Origin: Blastococcus fimeti | GTDB lineage: Bacteria; Actinomycetota; Actinomycetes; Mycobacteriales; Geodermatophilaceae | DNA: 64,000 nucleotides | Assembly (NCBI GenBank): GCA_900102115.1 | Contig: FNAW01000008.1 | Span: forward strand, 24,868-88,867 | Direction: 5' to 3' | Shown here: positions 8,017-16,720 of the stretch, piece by piece | Layout of the letters: every line of letters begins with the position of its first letter | Position numbering within the stretch: position 1 is the stretch's first letter | Notes under the pieces: model-generated | Database searches by the model: none | What the model saw: the letters and a program-made list of their open reading frames with translations, nothing else | Told to the model about the DNA's origin: nothing | Position numbers and translations under genes: made by a program

Positions 8017-9228
8017 TCAGCCGCCGTAGGGGCGTTCCCGCGACAGCTCCTCCTTGGCGACCCCGCGGATGTGCACGGCGTCGGGGCCGTCGACGATCCG
8101 CAGCGTGCGGGCGCTGGCGTAGAAGCGGGCCAGGATCGTGTCGTCGCTGACGCCCGCGCCGCCGTGCAGCTGGATCGCCCGGTCGATGACGTCGAGCGCG
8201 ACCTTGGGCGCGGCCACCTTGATCGCCGAGATCTCGGTGCGGGCGCCCTTGGCGCCGTACTTGTCGATCAGGTCGGCGGTCTTGAGGACGTACAGCCGCG
8301 CCTGGTCGATCTCGATGCGGGAGAGCGCGATCGCCTCGCGCACGGTGCCCTGCTCGGCGAGCGGGCGGCCGAAGGCGACCCGGTCCTTGCTGCGCTGCAC
8401 CATGAGCGCGAGCGCGCGCTCGGCCATGCCGATGGCCCGCATGCAGTGGTGGATCCGGCCCGGGCCGAGCCGCGCCTGGGCGATCATGAAGCCGTCGCCC
8501 TCGCCGGCCAGCAGGTTGCCCACCGGCACGCGGACGTCGGTGAACCGCAGCTCCGAGTGGCCGTGCTGGTCCTGGTAGCCGAACACCGGCAGGTGGCGCA
8601 CGATCTCGAACCCCGGGGTGTCGCGGGGGACCAGGATCATCGACTGCTGGCGGTGCGGCGGCCCGTCGGGGTCGGTCTTGCCCATGACGATGAAGATCTG
8701 GCAGCGCTCGTCGGCGGCACCCGAGGTCCACCACTTGCGGCCGTTGATCACGTACTCGTCGCCGTCGCGGACGATCGAGGTCTGGATGTTGCGGGCGTCC
8801 GAGGAGGCGACGTCGGGCTCGGTCATCGCGAAGCCGGAGCGGATCTCGCCCTCCAGCAGCGGGGCCAGCCAGCGCTGCTTGTGCTCCTCGGTGCCGAAGA
8901 GCATGAGCGTCTCCATGTTGCCCGTGTCGGGCGCGCCCACGTTCATCGCCTCGGGGGCGAGGACCGGCGACCAGCCGGTGATCTCGGCGACCGACGCGTA
9001 CTCGAGGTTGGTCAGGCCGCCGACCTCGTGGTGGAAGAGGTTCCACAGGCCCCGCCGGCGGGCCTCGGCCTTGAGCTCCTCCAGGACCGGCGGGTGCCCG
9101 TGGTCGTCGTGCCCGCGCTCGGCGCGCCACCGGTCGTAGACGGGCTCGGCGGGGAAGACGTGCTCGCGCATGAAGTCCCAGGCACGGGCGGTGACGTCCT
9201 CGGCCTTGGCGGAGAGAGCGAAATCCAT
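8017..9228 (-). CDS. Acyl-CoA dehydrogenase family protein (FadE-like)
   Basis: 403 residues from ATG 9228 (MDFALSAKAED); GTG 9237 would add three residues. The FAD flavoprotein fold is clear: YVINGRKWWTSGA, the signature GFAMTEPDVASSDA, and the C-terminal helix QLHGGAGVSDD. It resembles the larger ACAD10/11-type and CaiA-type dehydrogenases. The substrate chain is not known. The gene is alone; an inverted repeat lies just upstream of its start. Confidence 0.92.
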   Translation of the reverse strand: MDFALSAKAEDVTARAWDFMREHVFPAEPVYDRWRAERGHDDHGHPPVLEELKAEARRRGLWNLFHHEVGGLTNLEYASVAEITGWSPVLAPEAMNVGAPDTGNMETLMLFGTEEHKQRWLAPLLEGEIRSGFAMTEPDVASSDARNIQTSIVRDGDEYVINGRKWWTSGAADERCQIFIVMGKTDPDGPPHRQQSMILVPRDTPGFEIVRHLPVFGYQDQHGHSELRFTDVRVPVGNLLAGEGDGFMIAQARLGPGRIHHCMRAIGMAERALALMVQRSKDRVAFGRPLAEQGTVREAIALSRIEIDQARLYVLKTADLIDKYGAKGARTEISAIKVAAPKVALDVIDRAIQLHGGAGVSDDTILARFYASARTLRIVDGPDAVHIRGVAKEELSRERPYGG

Positions 9229-9255
9229 GCTCCGCACGGTAGCTGTGGATGTGAC

Positions 9256-9293
9256 CCACGTCGCACCGGACGGACGTGCCCGGTGCGACGTGG
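9256..9293. terminator. Perfect 14-bp stem-loop between DUF4383 gene and acyl-CoA dehydrogenase gene
   Basis: CCACGTCGCACCGG (9256-9269), a 10-base loop, then CCGGTGCGACGTGG (9280-9293). It lies 13 bases after the stop of the DUF4383 gene in the direction of its transcription and 28 bases before the acyl-CoA dehydrogenase start. There is no T-run. It is probably a factor-assisted terminator for the upstream gene; an operator role is possible. Confidence 0.5.
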
Positions 9294-9305
9294 ATCAGCG
9301 GGTGG

Positions 9306-9773
9306 TCAGACCGAGCGCCGGCTGTCGACGGCGTTGCGGACCGGGCCGAGCGCGATCACCAGCCCGACGAGCGTGGTGAGGATGTGCAGCACGTTGTCGG
9401 CGGCGTTCAGGTTGAGGAAGTCCCAGTCCTCGCCCACGGCGATGAGGCCGTAGATGGAGGCGGCCCCGTAGCCGACCGCCAGCAGCCAGCCGTACGTGCG
9501 GGCGCCGGCCAGCGTCCGGGCCAGCGCCAGACCGGCGGCGCCGATGAGGATGTGCACGACGTTGTGCATCGGGTTGATCATGAACCCGAGCAGCGTCTCG
9601 CCCTCGTGGTGCGCCGGCACGCCGTTCTCGTTGCCGAAGAAGTTGTCGAAGCCGGTGATGAAGAAGCCGATGATGCCGATCAGCAGGTAGATCGCGCCGA
9701 AGGCGAGGGCGAGCAGTTCCGGCCAGGTCTTGCCGGCGCGCCCTGTACCGCTGCGGTCCGCGGATGCGGCCAT
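9306..9773 (-). CDS. DUF4383 four-helix membrane protein
   Basis: 155 residues with four hydrophobic segments (ALAFGAIYLLIGIIGFFITG, VVHILIGAAGLALA, YGWLLAVGYGAASIYGLIAV, NVLHILTTLVGLVIAL). The FGNENG and MHNVVH motifs and the second NVLH mark the DUF4383 family, which is common in soil actinobacteria. The function is unknown. A stress-sigma-like promoter precedes it, so it may be part of a general stress regulon; that is inference. Confidence 0.85.
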   Translation of the reverse strand: MAASADRSGTGRAGKTWPELLALAFGAIYLLIGIIGFFITGFDNFFGNENGVPAHHEGETLLGFMINPMHNVVHILIGAAGLALARTLAGARTYGWLLAVGYGAASIYGLIAVGEDWDFLNLNAADNVLHILTTLVGLVIALGPVRNAVDSRRSV

Positions 9774-9822
9774 GGGAACCTCCTGGGAGTCGAGGCCGTC
9801 CGGTTGGGGCGGCTCGGTCTCG

Positions 9823-9847
9823 ATACCCCCGGCTCACCTGCGATAAC
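9823..9847 (-). promoter_or_regulatory. SigB/SigF-type promoter for the DUF4383 gene
   Basis: Minus strand GTTA, 15-base spacer, GGGTAT. This matches the actinobacterial general-stress sigma pattern (GTTT, 14-16 bases, GGGTAT) and ends 50 bases before the start codon. Confidence 0.5.
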
Positions 9848-9897
9848 GGCGGTCCCCCGGACGTGTGGCCGGATCGTGACCGGTGCGGTCGGGTCCG

Positions 9898-11562
9898 TCA
9901 GTCCCTCGTGCGGGCCGTCGGCCTGGCCCGGCGGACGACGAACGGCCCGATCGCGAGCAGGTCGACCGGCGCGGAGCCGAAGCACTCCAGCGCATCGCGG
10001 GGGTCGTCGACCATGGGCCGCCCGGCGGTGTTCAGGCTGGTGTTGACGACGACGGGGATGCCGGTCCGCCGCTCGAAGGCGGAGATCATCCGGTGCACCA
10101 GGGGCTGCGTTCCCGGGTCGATCGTCTGGATCCGCGCCGTCCCGTCGACGTGGGTGACCGTGGGGATGCGGTCGCGCCACTCCTCGGCGACGTCGTGCAC
10201 GAAGAGCATGTAGGGCGAGGGGATCGGGCCGCGGCTGAAGATCTGCGGCGCCCGCTCCAGCAGCACCATGGGCGCGACGGGGCGGAACTGCTCGCGGCCC
10301 TTCACGTCGTTCATCCGCTCGAGGTTGGCCGGGTGGCCGGGGTGGGCGAGCAGCGAGCGGTGGCCGAGCGCGCGCGGGCCGTACTCGCTGCGGCCCTGGA
10401 ACCAGGCGACGATGCCGTTGTCCGCGAGCACCTCCGCGACGACCTCCGCGACGTCGTCCGGGCGCTCGTAGTCGATCGCCGCCGTCCGCAGCACCGTCTC
10501 GATCTCGTCGTCGCTCCAGCCGCGGCCGAGCGCGGCGCCGGGCATCGGCTGCGTCTCCTCGCCCAGGTCGCGGGCGACGTGCAGCGCGGCGCCCAGGGCG
10601 GTGCCGGCGTCGCCCGCGGCGGGCTGGACCCAGACCTGCTCGAACGGGCTCTCGGCCAGGATGCGGGTGTTGGCCACGCAGTTGAGCGCGGTGCCGCCGG
10701 CGAGGGTGAGCGTCGTCTCCCCGGTCTGCGCGTGCACCCACCGGGCGAGGTCGACCAGCACCTCCTCGAGCCGGGTCTGGAGGGAGGCGGCGAGGTCGGC
10801 GTGCGCCTCGGTCCACTGGTCGCCCTTCCCCAGGCGGGGTGCAAACCCGGTGAAGTCGATCTTCTCGGTGCGGAAGCCGCCGTCGTCGGTGGCGCGGATC
10901 AGCTCGGAGAGCTCGCCCAGGAAGCGGGGCTTGCCGTAGGAGGCCATCGCCATGACCTTGAACTCGTCGGAGCTGCGCAGGAAGCCCAGGTGGTCGGTGA
11001 GCTCCTCGTACAGCAGGCCCAGGGAGTGGGGGAGCGCCTGGCCGGCGAGGACCTCCAGTTGCCCGTCGACGTAGCGGCCGGCCAGGTGGCTGTGCGCCTC
11101 CCCGCGGCCGTCGAGCACGAGGACGGCGTTGTCCCGCCGGCCGGCGTGGTCCGGGGCGGCGAGCCCGGCGGAGGCGGCGTGCGCGACGTGGTGCTTGACG
11201 AACCGGACCTTCGCCGGGTCCAGCCCGGGGAGGGCGTGGGCGAGGAAGTCCGGCGCCATCTCGGCGTACTTCTTCCGCATGGTGTCGCCGAGGTCGTTCA
11301 GGCCGGTGGCCTCCGGCGTCGTCATCAGCGCGGGGTCGAACGAGTAGGCGACGGCGTCGAGCTCGTCGGCGCGGATGCCGGCCTCGGCGAGGCACCACGC
11401 GGCGGAGAGCTCGGGCAGCTCCCAGGCGCTCCACGGGAGGGGCCGCTTGCCGTGCTTGCGCCGGCTGAACCGCTCCTCCTCCGCCGCGGCGACGACCCGC
11501 CCGTCGACGACGAGCGCCGCGGCGGGGTCGTGGTAGATCGCGTTGATGCCGAGGACCTTCAC
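9898..11562 (-). CDS. NodU/CmcH-type carbamoyltransferase
   Basis: 554 residues, typical length. The N-terminal Kae1-like domain opens with MKVLGINAIYHDPAAALVVD and has the metal-binding HHVAHAASA and VLVLDGRGE; the C-terminal YrdC-like domain includes QFRPVAPMVLLE and TSLNTAGRPM. These enzymes transfer carbamoyl from carbamoyl phosphate to a hydroxyl on sugars or antibiotics through an adenylate. No sugar, nod or natural-product genes lie nearby, so the acceptor cannot be named. The gene stands alone between RecQ and DUF4383 genes. Confidence 0.93.
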   Translation of the reverse strand: MKVLGINAIYHDPAAALVVDGRVVAAAEEERFSRRKHGKRPLPWSAWELPELSAAWCLAEAGIRADELDAVAYSFDPALMTTPEATGLNDLGDTMRKKYAEMAPDFLAHALPGLDPAKVRFVKHHVAHAASAGLAAPDHAGRRDNAVLVLDGRGEAHSHLAGRYVDGQLEVLAGQALPHSLGLLYEELTDHLGFLRSSDEFKVMAMASYGKPRFLGELSELIRATDDGGFRTEKIDFTGFAPRLGKGDQWTEAHADLAASLQTRLEEVLVDLARWVHAQTGETTLTLAGGTALNCVANTRILAESPFEQVWVQPAAGDAGTALGAALHVARDLGEETQPMPGAALGRGWSDDEIETVLRTAAIDYERPDDVAEVVAEVLADNGIVAWFQGRSEYGPRALGHRSLLAHPGHPANLERMNDVKGREQFRPVAPMVLLERAPQIFSRGPIPSPYMLFVHDVAEEWRDRIPTVTHVDGTARIQTIDPGTQPLVHRMISAFERRTGIPVVVNTSLNTAGRPMVDDPRDALECFGSAPVDLLAIGPFVVRRARPTARTRD

Positions 11563-11646
11563 GCTGCTGCTCCTCCCGAACGCCTCCCGGTGAGCATGGC
11601 GAGGGACGGGCCGGCCCGCAGGTCGGAGCGGTACCGCCGGGTCCGG

Positions 11647-13461
11647 TCAGGGCCGGATGCGCAGCAGGTCGTTCGCCAGCACCGCCGCGAGCCCGAGGGT
11701 CTTGTAGCCCACCTCGTCGAACAGCACCGTGATCCGGTCGTCCTCGACCCGCATGACCACGCCGTTGCCCCACTCGGTGTGCTCGACAGGGCTCGTGACG
11801 GGGAACGGGGTGTCGTGGTCGTCGGGGCCGGGGTGCTCGTGGGCGATGCCGGACGTGCAGTTGTCGCAGTTGCCGCACGGCTGGTCGAGCTGCTCGCCGA
11901 AGTAGCCGAGCAGGAGCTGGCGCCGGCACTCGGTGGTCTCGGCGTAGCCGCGCATCATCTCGACGCGGCTCTGGTCGACCTTCTCGTGCTGCTCGGCGAG
12001 CTCGCGGGCGGCCGCGGCGGCCTCCCAGGGGCTGGGGGCGTCCTCGGCCGGGTGGGCGGCGCCCTCCTCGTCGATGACGACGGCCTCGACCTGCTCGAGG
12101 AGGTTGAGGTCGCGGACCAGCGGGCTGGCGGCCCGGCCGGTCTCCTCGCGGAGGGTTCGCACGTCGACGCCGTCGTCCAGGCCCACGGCGGGCGCGGCGG
12201 CGACCAGCCCGGCGACCTGCTGCAGCTCCTCCTCGGCGGGGGTGCCGGCGGCGAAGAAGCGGCGGATGCCGAGGTCCTCCTGGCGGTAGACCAGCACGGC
12301 CAGCGCCGGGTCGCCGTCGCGGCCGGCCCGGCCGATCTCCTGGTAGTAGCTGTCCACCGAGTCGGCGGGTTCGGAGTGGATGACGAAGCGGGTGCCGGGC
12401 TTGTCGATGCCCATGCCGAAGGCGGTCGTGGCGACGACGACGTCGAGCTCGTCGTCCATCCAGGCACGCTGGGTCTCCTCGCGGTCGGCCTTGCTGAGGC
12501 CGGCGTGGTAGGCCTGCGCGCGCAGGCCGCGGTCGCGCAGATCGTCGGCGATCGTCTCGGTGCCCTTGCGGGTGGCGCTGTAGACGATGCCCGGGCCGAG
12601 GCCCTCGCCGATCTGGGTCAGGACGCGGTCGAGCACGCCGAGCTCCTTGCCGCGGGCGTCGGCGTGGTGGTCGACCTCCAGCCGGATCTCGGGCCGGTCG
12701 AACCCGGCGACGACGATCGCGGGCTCGGTCATGCCGAGGCGCTCGACGATCTCGGCGCGGACCGGCGGTGCCGCGGTGGCGGTGAGCGCCAGGACGGTGG
12801 GGGAGCCGAGCTGCTCGACGGCGTTGCCCAGCCGCAGGTAGTCGGGGCGGAAGTCGTGCCCCCACGCTGAGACGCAGTGCGCCTCGTCGACGACGAACAG
12901 CGCCGGCGCCGCGGCGGCGAGGGCGTCGACGACGTCGGGCTTGGCCAGCTGCTCGGGGGCGAGGAAGAGGAAGCGGACCGTTCCGTCACGGAGGTCCTCC
13001 AGCGCGTCGCGCTGGTCTCCGGCGGACATCGTGGAGTTGAGCTGGGCGGCGCGGCCGGCCTCCGCCTCGAGCTCGGTGAGCCGGTCGACCTGATCGCGCT
13101 GGAGCGCGATCAGCGGGGAGACGACGACGACCGGGCCGGCGAGCAGCTGCCCGGCGACCTGGTAGATCGCGGTCTTCCCGGCGCCCGACGGCAGCACGGC
13201 GAGGGTGTCGCGGCCACCGACGACGGCCTGCATCGCCTCCTCCTGGCCCGGGCGGAAGGAGTCGTAGCCCAGGACGTCGCGGGCGAACTGCCGGATCCGG
13301 CGGGTCCGCACGGCGGCGGTGGCGCCTGCCGGGTTCTCGTCTGGGCTCTCGTCGTCCGAGCTGGGGTCGTCGGGGAGCTCGTCGGTGCAGAGCTCGGCGG
13401 TCGTGGTCTCGGTGGAGGCGCGCGGCACCGGTTCCCTCTCCCCGGGGCCGGAGATCGACAA
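11647..13461 (-). CDS. recQ: RecQ family ATP-dependent DNA helicase
   Basis: 604 residues. An acidic, Ser/Glu/Asp-rich N-terminal ~55 residues precedes the helicase core. Walker A is PSGAGKT, the DEAH box is VDEAHCVSAWGHDFR (the RecQ aromatic loop), and motif VI is QEIGRAGRDG. The zinc-binding region has CRRQLLL and CGNCDNC. The C-terminus ends in a small beta domain (WGNGVVMRVEDDRITVLFDE) in place of an HRDC domain. It unwinds DNA 3'-5' at stalled forks and recombination intermediates. Confidence 0.94.
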   Translation of the reverse strand: MSISGPGEREPVPRASTETTTAELCTDELPDDPSSDDESPDENPAGATAAVRTRRIRQFARDVLGYDSFRPGQEEAMQAVVGGRDTLAVLPSGAGKTAIYQVAGQLLAGPVVVVSPLIALQRDQVDRLTELEAEAGRAAQLNSTMSAGDQRDALEDLRDGTVRFLFLAPEQLAKPDVVDALAAAAPALFVVDEAHCVSAWGHDFRPDYLRLGNAVEQLGSPTVLALTATAAPPVRAEIVERLGMTEPAIVVAGFDRPEIRLEVDHHADARGKELGVLDRVLTQIGEGLGPGIVYSATRKGTETIADDLRDRGLRAQAYHAGLSKADREETQRAWMDDELDVVVATTAFGMGIDKPGTRFVIHSEPADSVDSYYQEIGRAGRDGDPALAVLVYRQEDLGIRRFFAAGTPAEEELQQVAGLVAAAPAVGLDDGVDVRTLREETGRAASPLVRDLNLLEQVEAVVIDEEGAAHPAEDAPSPWEAAAAARELAEQHEKVDQSRVEMMRGYAETTECRRQLLLGYFGEQLDQPCGNCDNCTSGIAHEHPGPDDHDTPFPVTSPVEHTEWGNGVVMRVEDDRITVLFDEVGYKTLGLAAVLANDLLRIRP

Positions 13462-13498
13462 ACCGTGCCGAGTTTCACCGGCGATCCGCGCATCCGTC

Positions 13499-13522
13499 CG
13501 GACGTTCCCGCGGGAACGTCCG
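13499..13522. repeat. Perfect 24-bp palindrome, right-hand flank of the DUF222-HNH gene
   Basis: The core GACGTTCCCGCGGGAACGTC (13501-13520) is extended by CG on the left and by CG on the right to a perfect 24-base palindrome. It lies two bases beyond the stop of the DUF222-HNH gene. The same 20-base core recurs at 15365-15384 on the other side of that gene. Confidence 0.85.
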
Positions 13523-13524
13523 CG

Positions 13525-15312
13525 TCATCCTGCCGACCCCCGGTCGGCCTCGCGGCGGCGGACGAACTCCCGGTGGTCCATGAGGACGCCGATCGCCCAC
13601 GCCATGTTCAGCCGCTCGTACGGGACGTCGCGCGGCGTCGGGCGCGGGGGAGCGCCGTCGGGGAAGAGGATCCGGTCCAGCCGCCCGCTCTCCGCCGACG
13701 CGGAGACCGGACGCGGGGCTCTGGACGGGCTGCGCCCGGCCCGACGGTCGTCGCGCGGTCCGCCGGGTCGCGGTCGTTCCGATGCCCGGGTGTGGTCGCG
13801 GGTGTCGGGAAGGCCTCGCCCCGGACGGGTCCGGTGTCGGTGCCCGACCGGAGGCGTCGACGGGCGTGACCGACGTCGGTGCAGCGCATCGGTCCGGCTC
13901 GGGACGTCCGCTGCTGCCTCGTCGTCCGAGACGGTCCCGCCGGGACCGCGCTCGTCCTGGGCCGCCGAGGGTGGCCGTCGGCCGATCGTGGTGTCGACCG
14001 GGTGCACGCCGGCGTAGGCATCGTCTCCGCTGGCAGGATCGGGAGCGGGTGCGTCCACGCCGGCGAGGAAGGCGGCGTCGGCGCTGCCCCACAGGCGTGT
14101 GCCGTCGGGCGCGGTGACGATCAGCCGTCCGTCGCGCCGGCTGAGCACCAGGTCGTGCTCGTGGACCAGGCCGTGGTCGACATCGCAGAGGAGCACCAGG
14201 TTGCCGATGTCGGTCCGCCCGCCGAACAGCCAGTGCCGCATGTGGTGCATGTGGAGGCGCTCGAGGCGGGTCTCGGGGCAGCCCGGGCGTGCGCATCCAC
14301 CGTCGCGGCGGAGGAGAGCGCGGCGCTGCCCCTTCGTCCCGCGGCGCTGCCGGCGTCCGAGGTCCAGCGTTTCGCGGCCGCGCCCGATCATCCCGACCAC
14401 GGTCGCCTCGCAGAGCATCCGCCGGGTCTGGCGGCCGGTCAGCGCCGGGCCGCCCTCGACGTACGCCCGCCCGGCGGCGGTGTCGTCGGCGAGGACGTCG
14501 GCGTCGACGTGCACGACCACCTCGCGGCGCGGAGGGTCGCCGGGACGGCGCCGCTCCACACCGGCCCCCGCCTCGACCAGCTCGGTCAGGGCAGCGATGC
14601 GGCGGGCGGTGGTGCGTTCCCGGACGCGGCCGGCCGCCGCGTCCTCGGCGCAGCGCTGCTCGACGTCGCGGTCGACTGTGCCGCCGGCGGCGCGGGTCCG
14701 CTCGTGGACGGCCAGCGCCTTCGTCGCCTACGCCCGTTCGCGGCGGGCGTCCCGCTCGGCGCGGCCTTCGACGGCGGACAGGAAGGCGGCGCCCTGGACC
14801 CCGGGCACGCGGATCGTGACCGTGAGGAAGCCGTCGTCGTCGTACCAGTGCCGGAAGGACTGCAGATCCTCTGCCCGGGTGGCGTCCCCGGCGACGGCAT
14901 CGTCGGCGCGGCGCCACTGGCGGCAGAACCGCTCGGTCTGCGACGCGGTCGCGGTCAGCGCGAACTCCACCAGCTCGGCCTCGCAGTCCGGGGCGGCGAT
15001 CCGGGTGAGGGCGCGCACCTTGGAGTAGGACAACCGGCCGGCGGCGAAGGCGGCCTCGATCCGCGGCAGCCCGGTCAGGGCCCGGGCGACGCGGACGTGT
15101 TCCCGGGCGGCACCCGGCCCGAGGCCGCACTGCCAGGCGAGCCAGTGCGCGCAGGACAGGATGCCGACGCCGTGCCAGCCGCCGCGCCGGTCGAACTCCG
15201 CCACCAGCCTCAGCCAGCTGGCCGTCGCCGCCGCCAGCCGCACGGCGCCGGTGGTGATGGCCGCCGCAAGCTCTGCCATCGGGGTCTCGTCGGTCGTCTC
15301 GTTCGATCGCAT
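13525..15312 (-). pseudogene. DUF222 - HNH nuclease (13E12 repeat type) interrupted by an in-frame amber codon
   Basis: Reading in one frame from ATG 15312 gives 194 residues of DUF222 (MRSNETTDETPMAELAAAIT) up to RRERA, a TAG at 14728-14730, then 400 more residues in the same frame. These start ATKALAVHERTRAAGG, run through the end of DUF222 and contain an HNH nuclease core: GGCARPGC, then HMHHMRHW, GGRTDIGNLVLLC and HGLVHE. The long Arg/Pro-rich C-terminal part is disordered. One base change would restore the gene, so it is a recent nonsense mutation, or an error, or a readthrough site. DUF222-HNH proteins form the M. tuberculosis 13E12 repeat family and resemble homing nucleases. A LexA-type box overlaps the start codon and identical palindromes flank the gene. 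Confidence 0.85.
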
Positions 15313-15318
15313 GTTCGA
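15303..15318. promoter_or_regulatory. LexA (SOS) box over the start codon of the DUF222-HNH gene
   Basis: TCGATCGCATGTTCGA on the plus strand, 11 of 12 defined positions of the actinobacterial SOS box TCGAAC-N4-GTTCGA. It covers the ATG at 15312, a position that would block transcription start or early elongation. Several M. tuberculosis 13E12-family genes are known LexA targets. Confidence 0.6.
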
Positions 15319-15364
15319 ACACTAGAGCGGGCCTGTGACAGTTCTCGCTGGTCAGAGAGGGGGT

Positions 15365-15384
15365 GACGTTCCCGCGGGAACGTC
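15365..15384. repeat. Perfect 20-bp palindrome, left-hand flank of the DUF222-HNH gene
   Basis: GACGTTCCCGCGGGAACGTC, identical to the core at 13501-13520. It lies 52 bases upstream of the DUF222-HNH start and 34 bases beyond the stop of the DUF2786 gene. Confidence 0.85.
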
Positions 15385-15418
15385 GGCGGAGCCGGGCGCG
15401 GGGCGGTGAGCAGCGGGA

Positions 15419-16639
15419 TCAGCTGAGGGGTGAGCGGCGCGGGCCGACGTCGGCGCGCTCCGCGGCGGACCGACCGGCGAACCAGCCGCCGGAGTCGACC
15501 GAGGCCCGGCTGCGGCTGGTGCGCAGCTTCGGGAACAGCTGGGCGACCGCGGAGTCCACGGCCTCCCGGCGGGACCGGAGCACCGGCAGCAGGTCCATCT
15601 CGCGTTCCGCCGCTGCCGCGGCGGTGGCGCGGCGCCGGGCGTCCTGCAGCCGCTCGCCGATCCGGTGCGCGTACCCGAGCACGAAGGCCCGGCGGAAGGC
15701 TCGGGGCGAGGAGGACGGTCCCGCCGTGCGCTCAGCGGCCGCGAGACCCTGCGCCACCTGCAGTAGCAGCGACGTGAACAGCAGTTCGACGGCGTCGAGG
15801 TCGGCCCGCCCGCCGATGATCGTGGCGATGCCCAGCCCCTGGTACCAGACCAGCCGGACGTCGTTGGCCTCCGCGACCGCGCCCAGGAGCTGCACCTTGG
15901 CGCGGATGTAGGGATCCGCGACGTGCACCCGTCGCGTCTCGACGTCGCCGGCCGGCCGATCACCCTGCAGCACCGCCGCGTCGACCGCGTGCCGGGTCAT
16001 CAGCTCCTGCGCCTTCGCGGTCAGCGTCTCCGCCTCCTCGGCGAACTCCGTCGCCTCCGCCTTGGCCAGCAGCCCCCGGATGACGCGCAGGGCGCGGTCC
16101 TCACCGGCAGCCCCACCCGGGGCGGGAGTGCGGCGCCGGGCCGCGCCCCACTGCGACGGCGGTGGCACCAGCAACTCGATCCGCGCCGTGGACCGCAGCA
16201 TCCCGAGCAGCTGGAGGGCGATCCGCCAGGCCTCGACCGGCGACCGGCGCTCCGCCCGTTGCCAGGTGGTCACCACCGAACCGTCCCGGGCCTCGAGGGC
16301 GCCGAGCTCGCGCAGTTGGCCGACCCAGGTGTCCGGGGCCCGCTCGACGGCCGACGTGCGCCGCGCGTGCTCGGCGATCAGGGCGACGGCCAGCGGCACC
16401 GAGCCGGCGGTCGCCTTGCGGCGGGCCGCGTGGGCGACGTCCGCCGGCTGCCAGCCGCGCTCCCACGTCCCGTCCAGGGCCTCGAGCAGGGTCCGGGTGA
16501 CGGAGCCGTCGGCGTCGAGCTCCAACCCGTGGGCCACCAGGGTCGTGGCCAGCTCCGCCGCGGTCTCGGCTTCGGTGAGCAGGAAGGCCCGGTGCTGGAG
16601 CAGGTCTGCGAGCCAGGCGTCGTCGATCACGTCGGGCAT
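15419..16639 (-). CDS. DUF2786 domain protein
   Basis: 406 residues from ATG 16639 (MPDVIDDAWLADLL). The DUF2786 module is at about residues 200-245 (ALRVIRGLLAKAEATEFAEEAETLTAKAQELMTRH split over the helix pair), followed by a conserved helical domain with VWYQGLGIATIIGG. Such proteins occur widely in actinobacteria and phages and have no established function. The C-terminus is Arg/Ser-rich. It is divergent from the HTH-Mop gene. Confidence 0.82.
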   Translation of the reverse strand: MPDVIDDAWLADLLQHRAFLLTEAETAAELATTLVAHGLELDADGSVTRTLLEALDGTWERGWQPADVAHAARRKATAGSVPLAVALIAEHARRTSAVERAPDTWVGQLRELGALEARDGSVVTTWQRAERRSPVEAWRIALQLLGMLRSTARIELLVPPPSQWGAARRRTPAPGGAAGEDRALRVIRGLLAKAEATEFAEEAETLTAKAQELMTRHAVDAAVLQGDRPAGDVETRRVHVADPYIRAKVQLLGAVAEANDVRLVWYQGLGIATIIGGRADLDAVELLFTSLLLQVAQGLAAAERTAGPSSSPRAFRRAFVLGYAHRIGERLQDARRRATAAAAAEREMDLLPVLRSRREAVDSAVAQLFPKLRTSRSRASVDSGGWFAGRSAAERADVGPRRSPLS

Positions 16640-16720
16640 GCTGCCCCGTCCTGCCGACGGCGCGGCCGACGAGGCTGTGGACGACGCGGCGCCGTCCACA
16701 ACCGTGGCTAGGGTCTTGCC

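Noticed and set aside
9256..9293. Classical intrinsic terminator
   Set aside because: The stem is perfect, but no T-run follows on either strand; kept only as a probable factor-assisted stem-loop.
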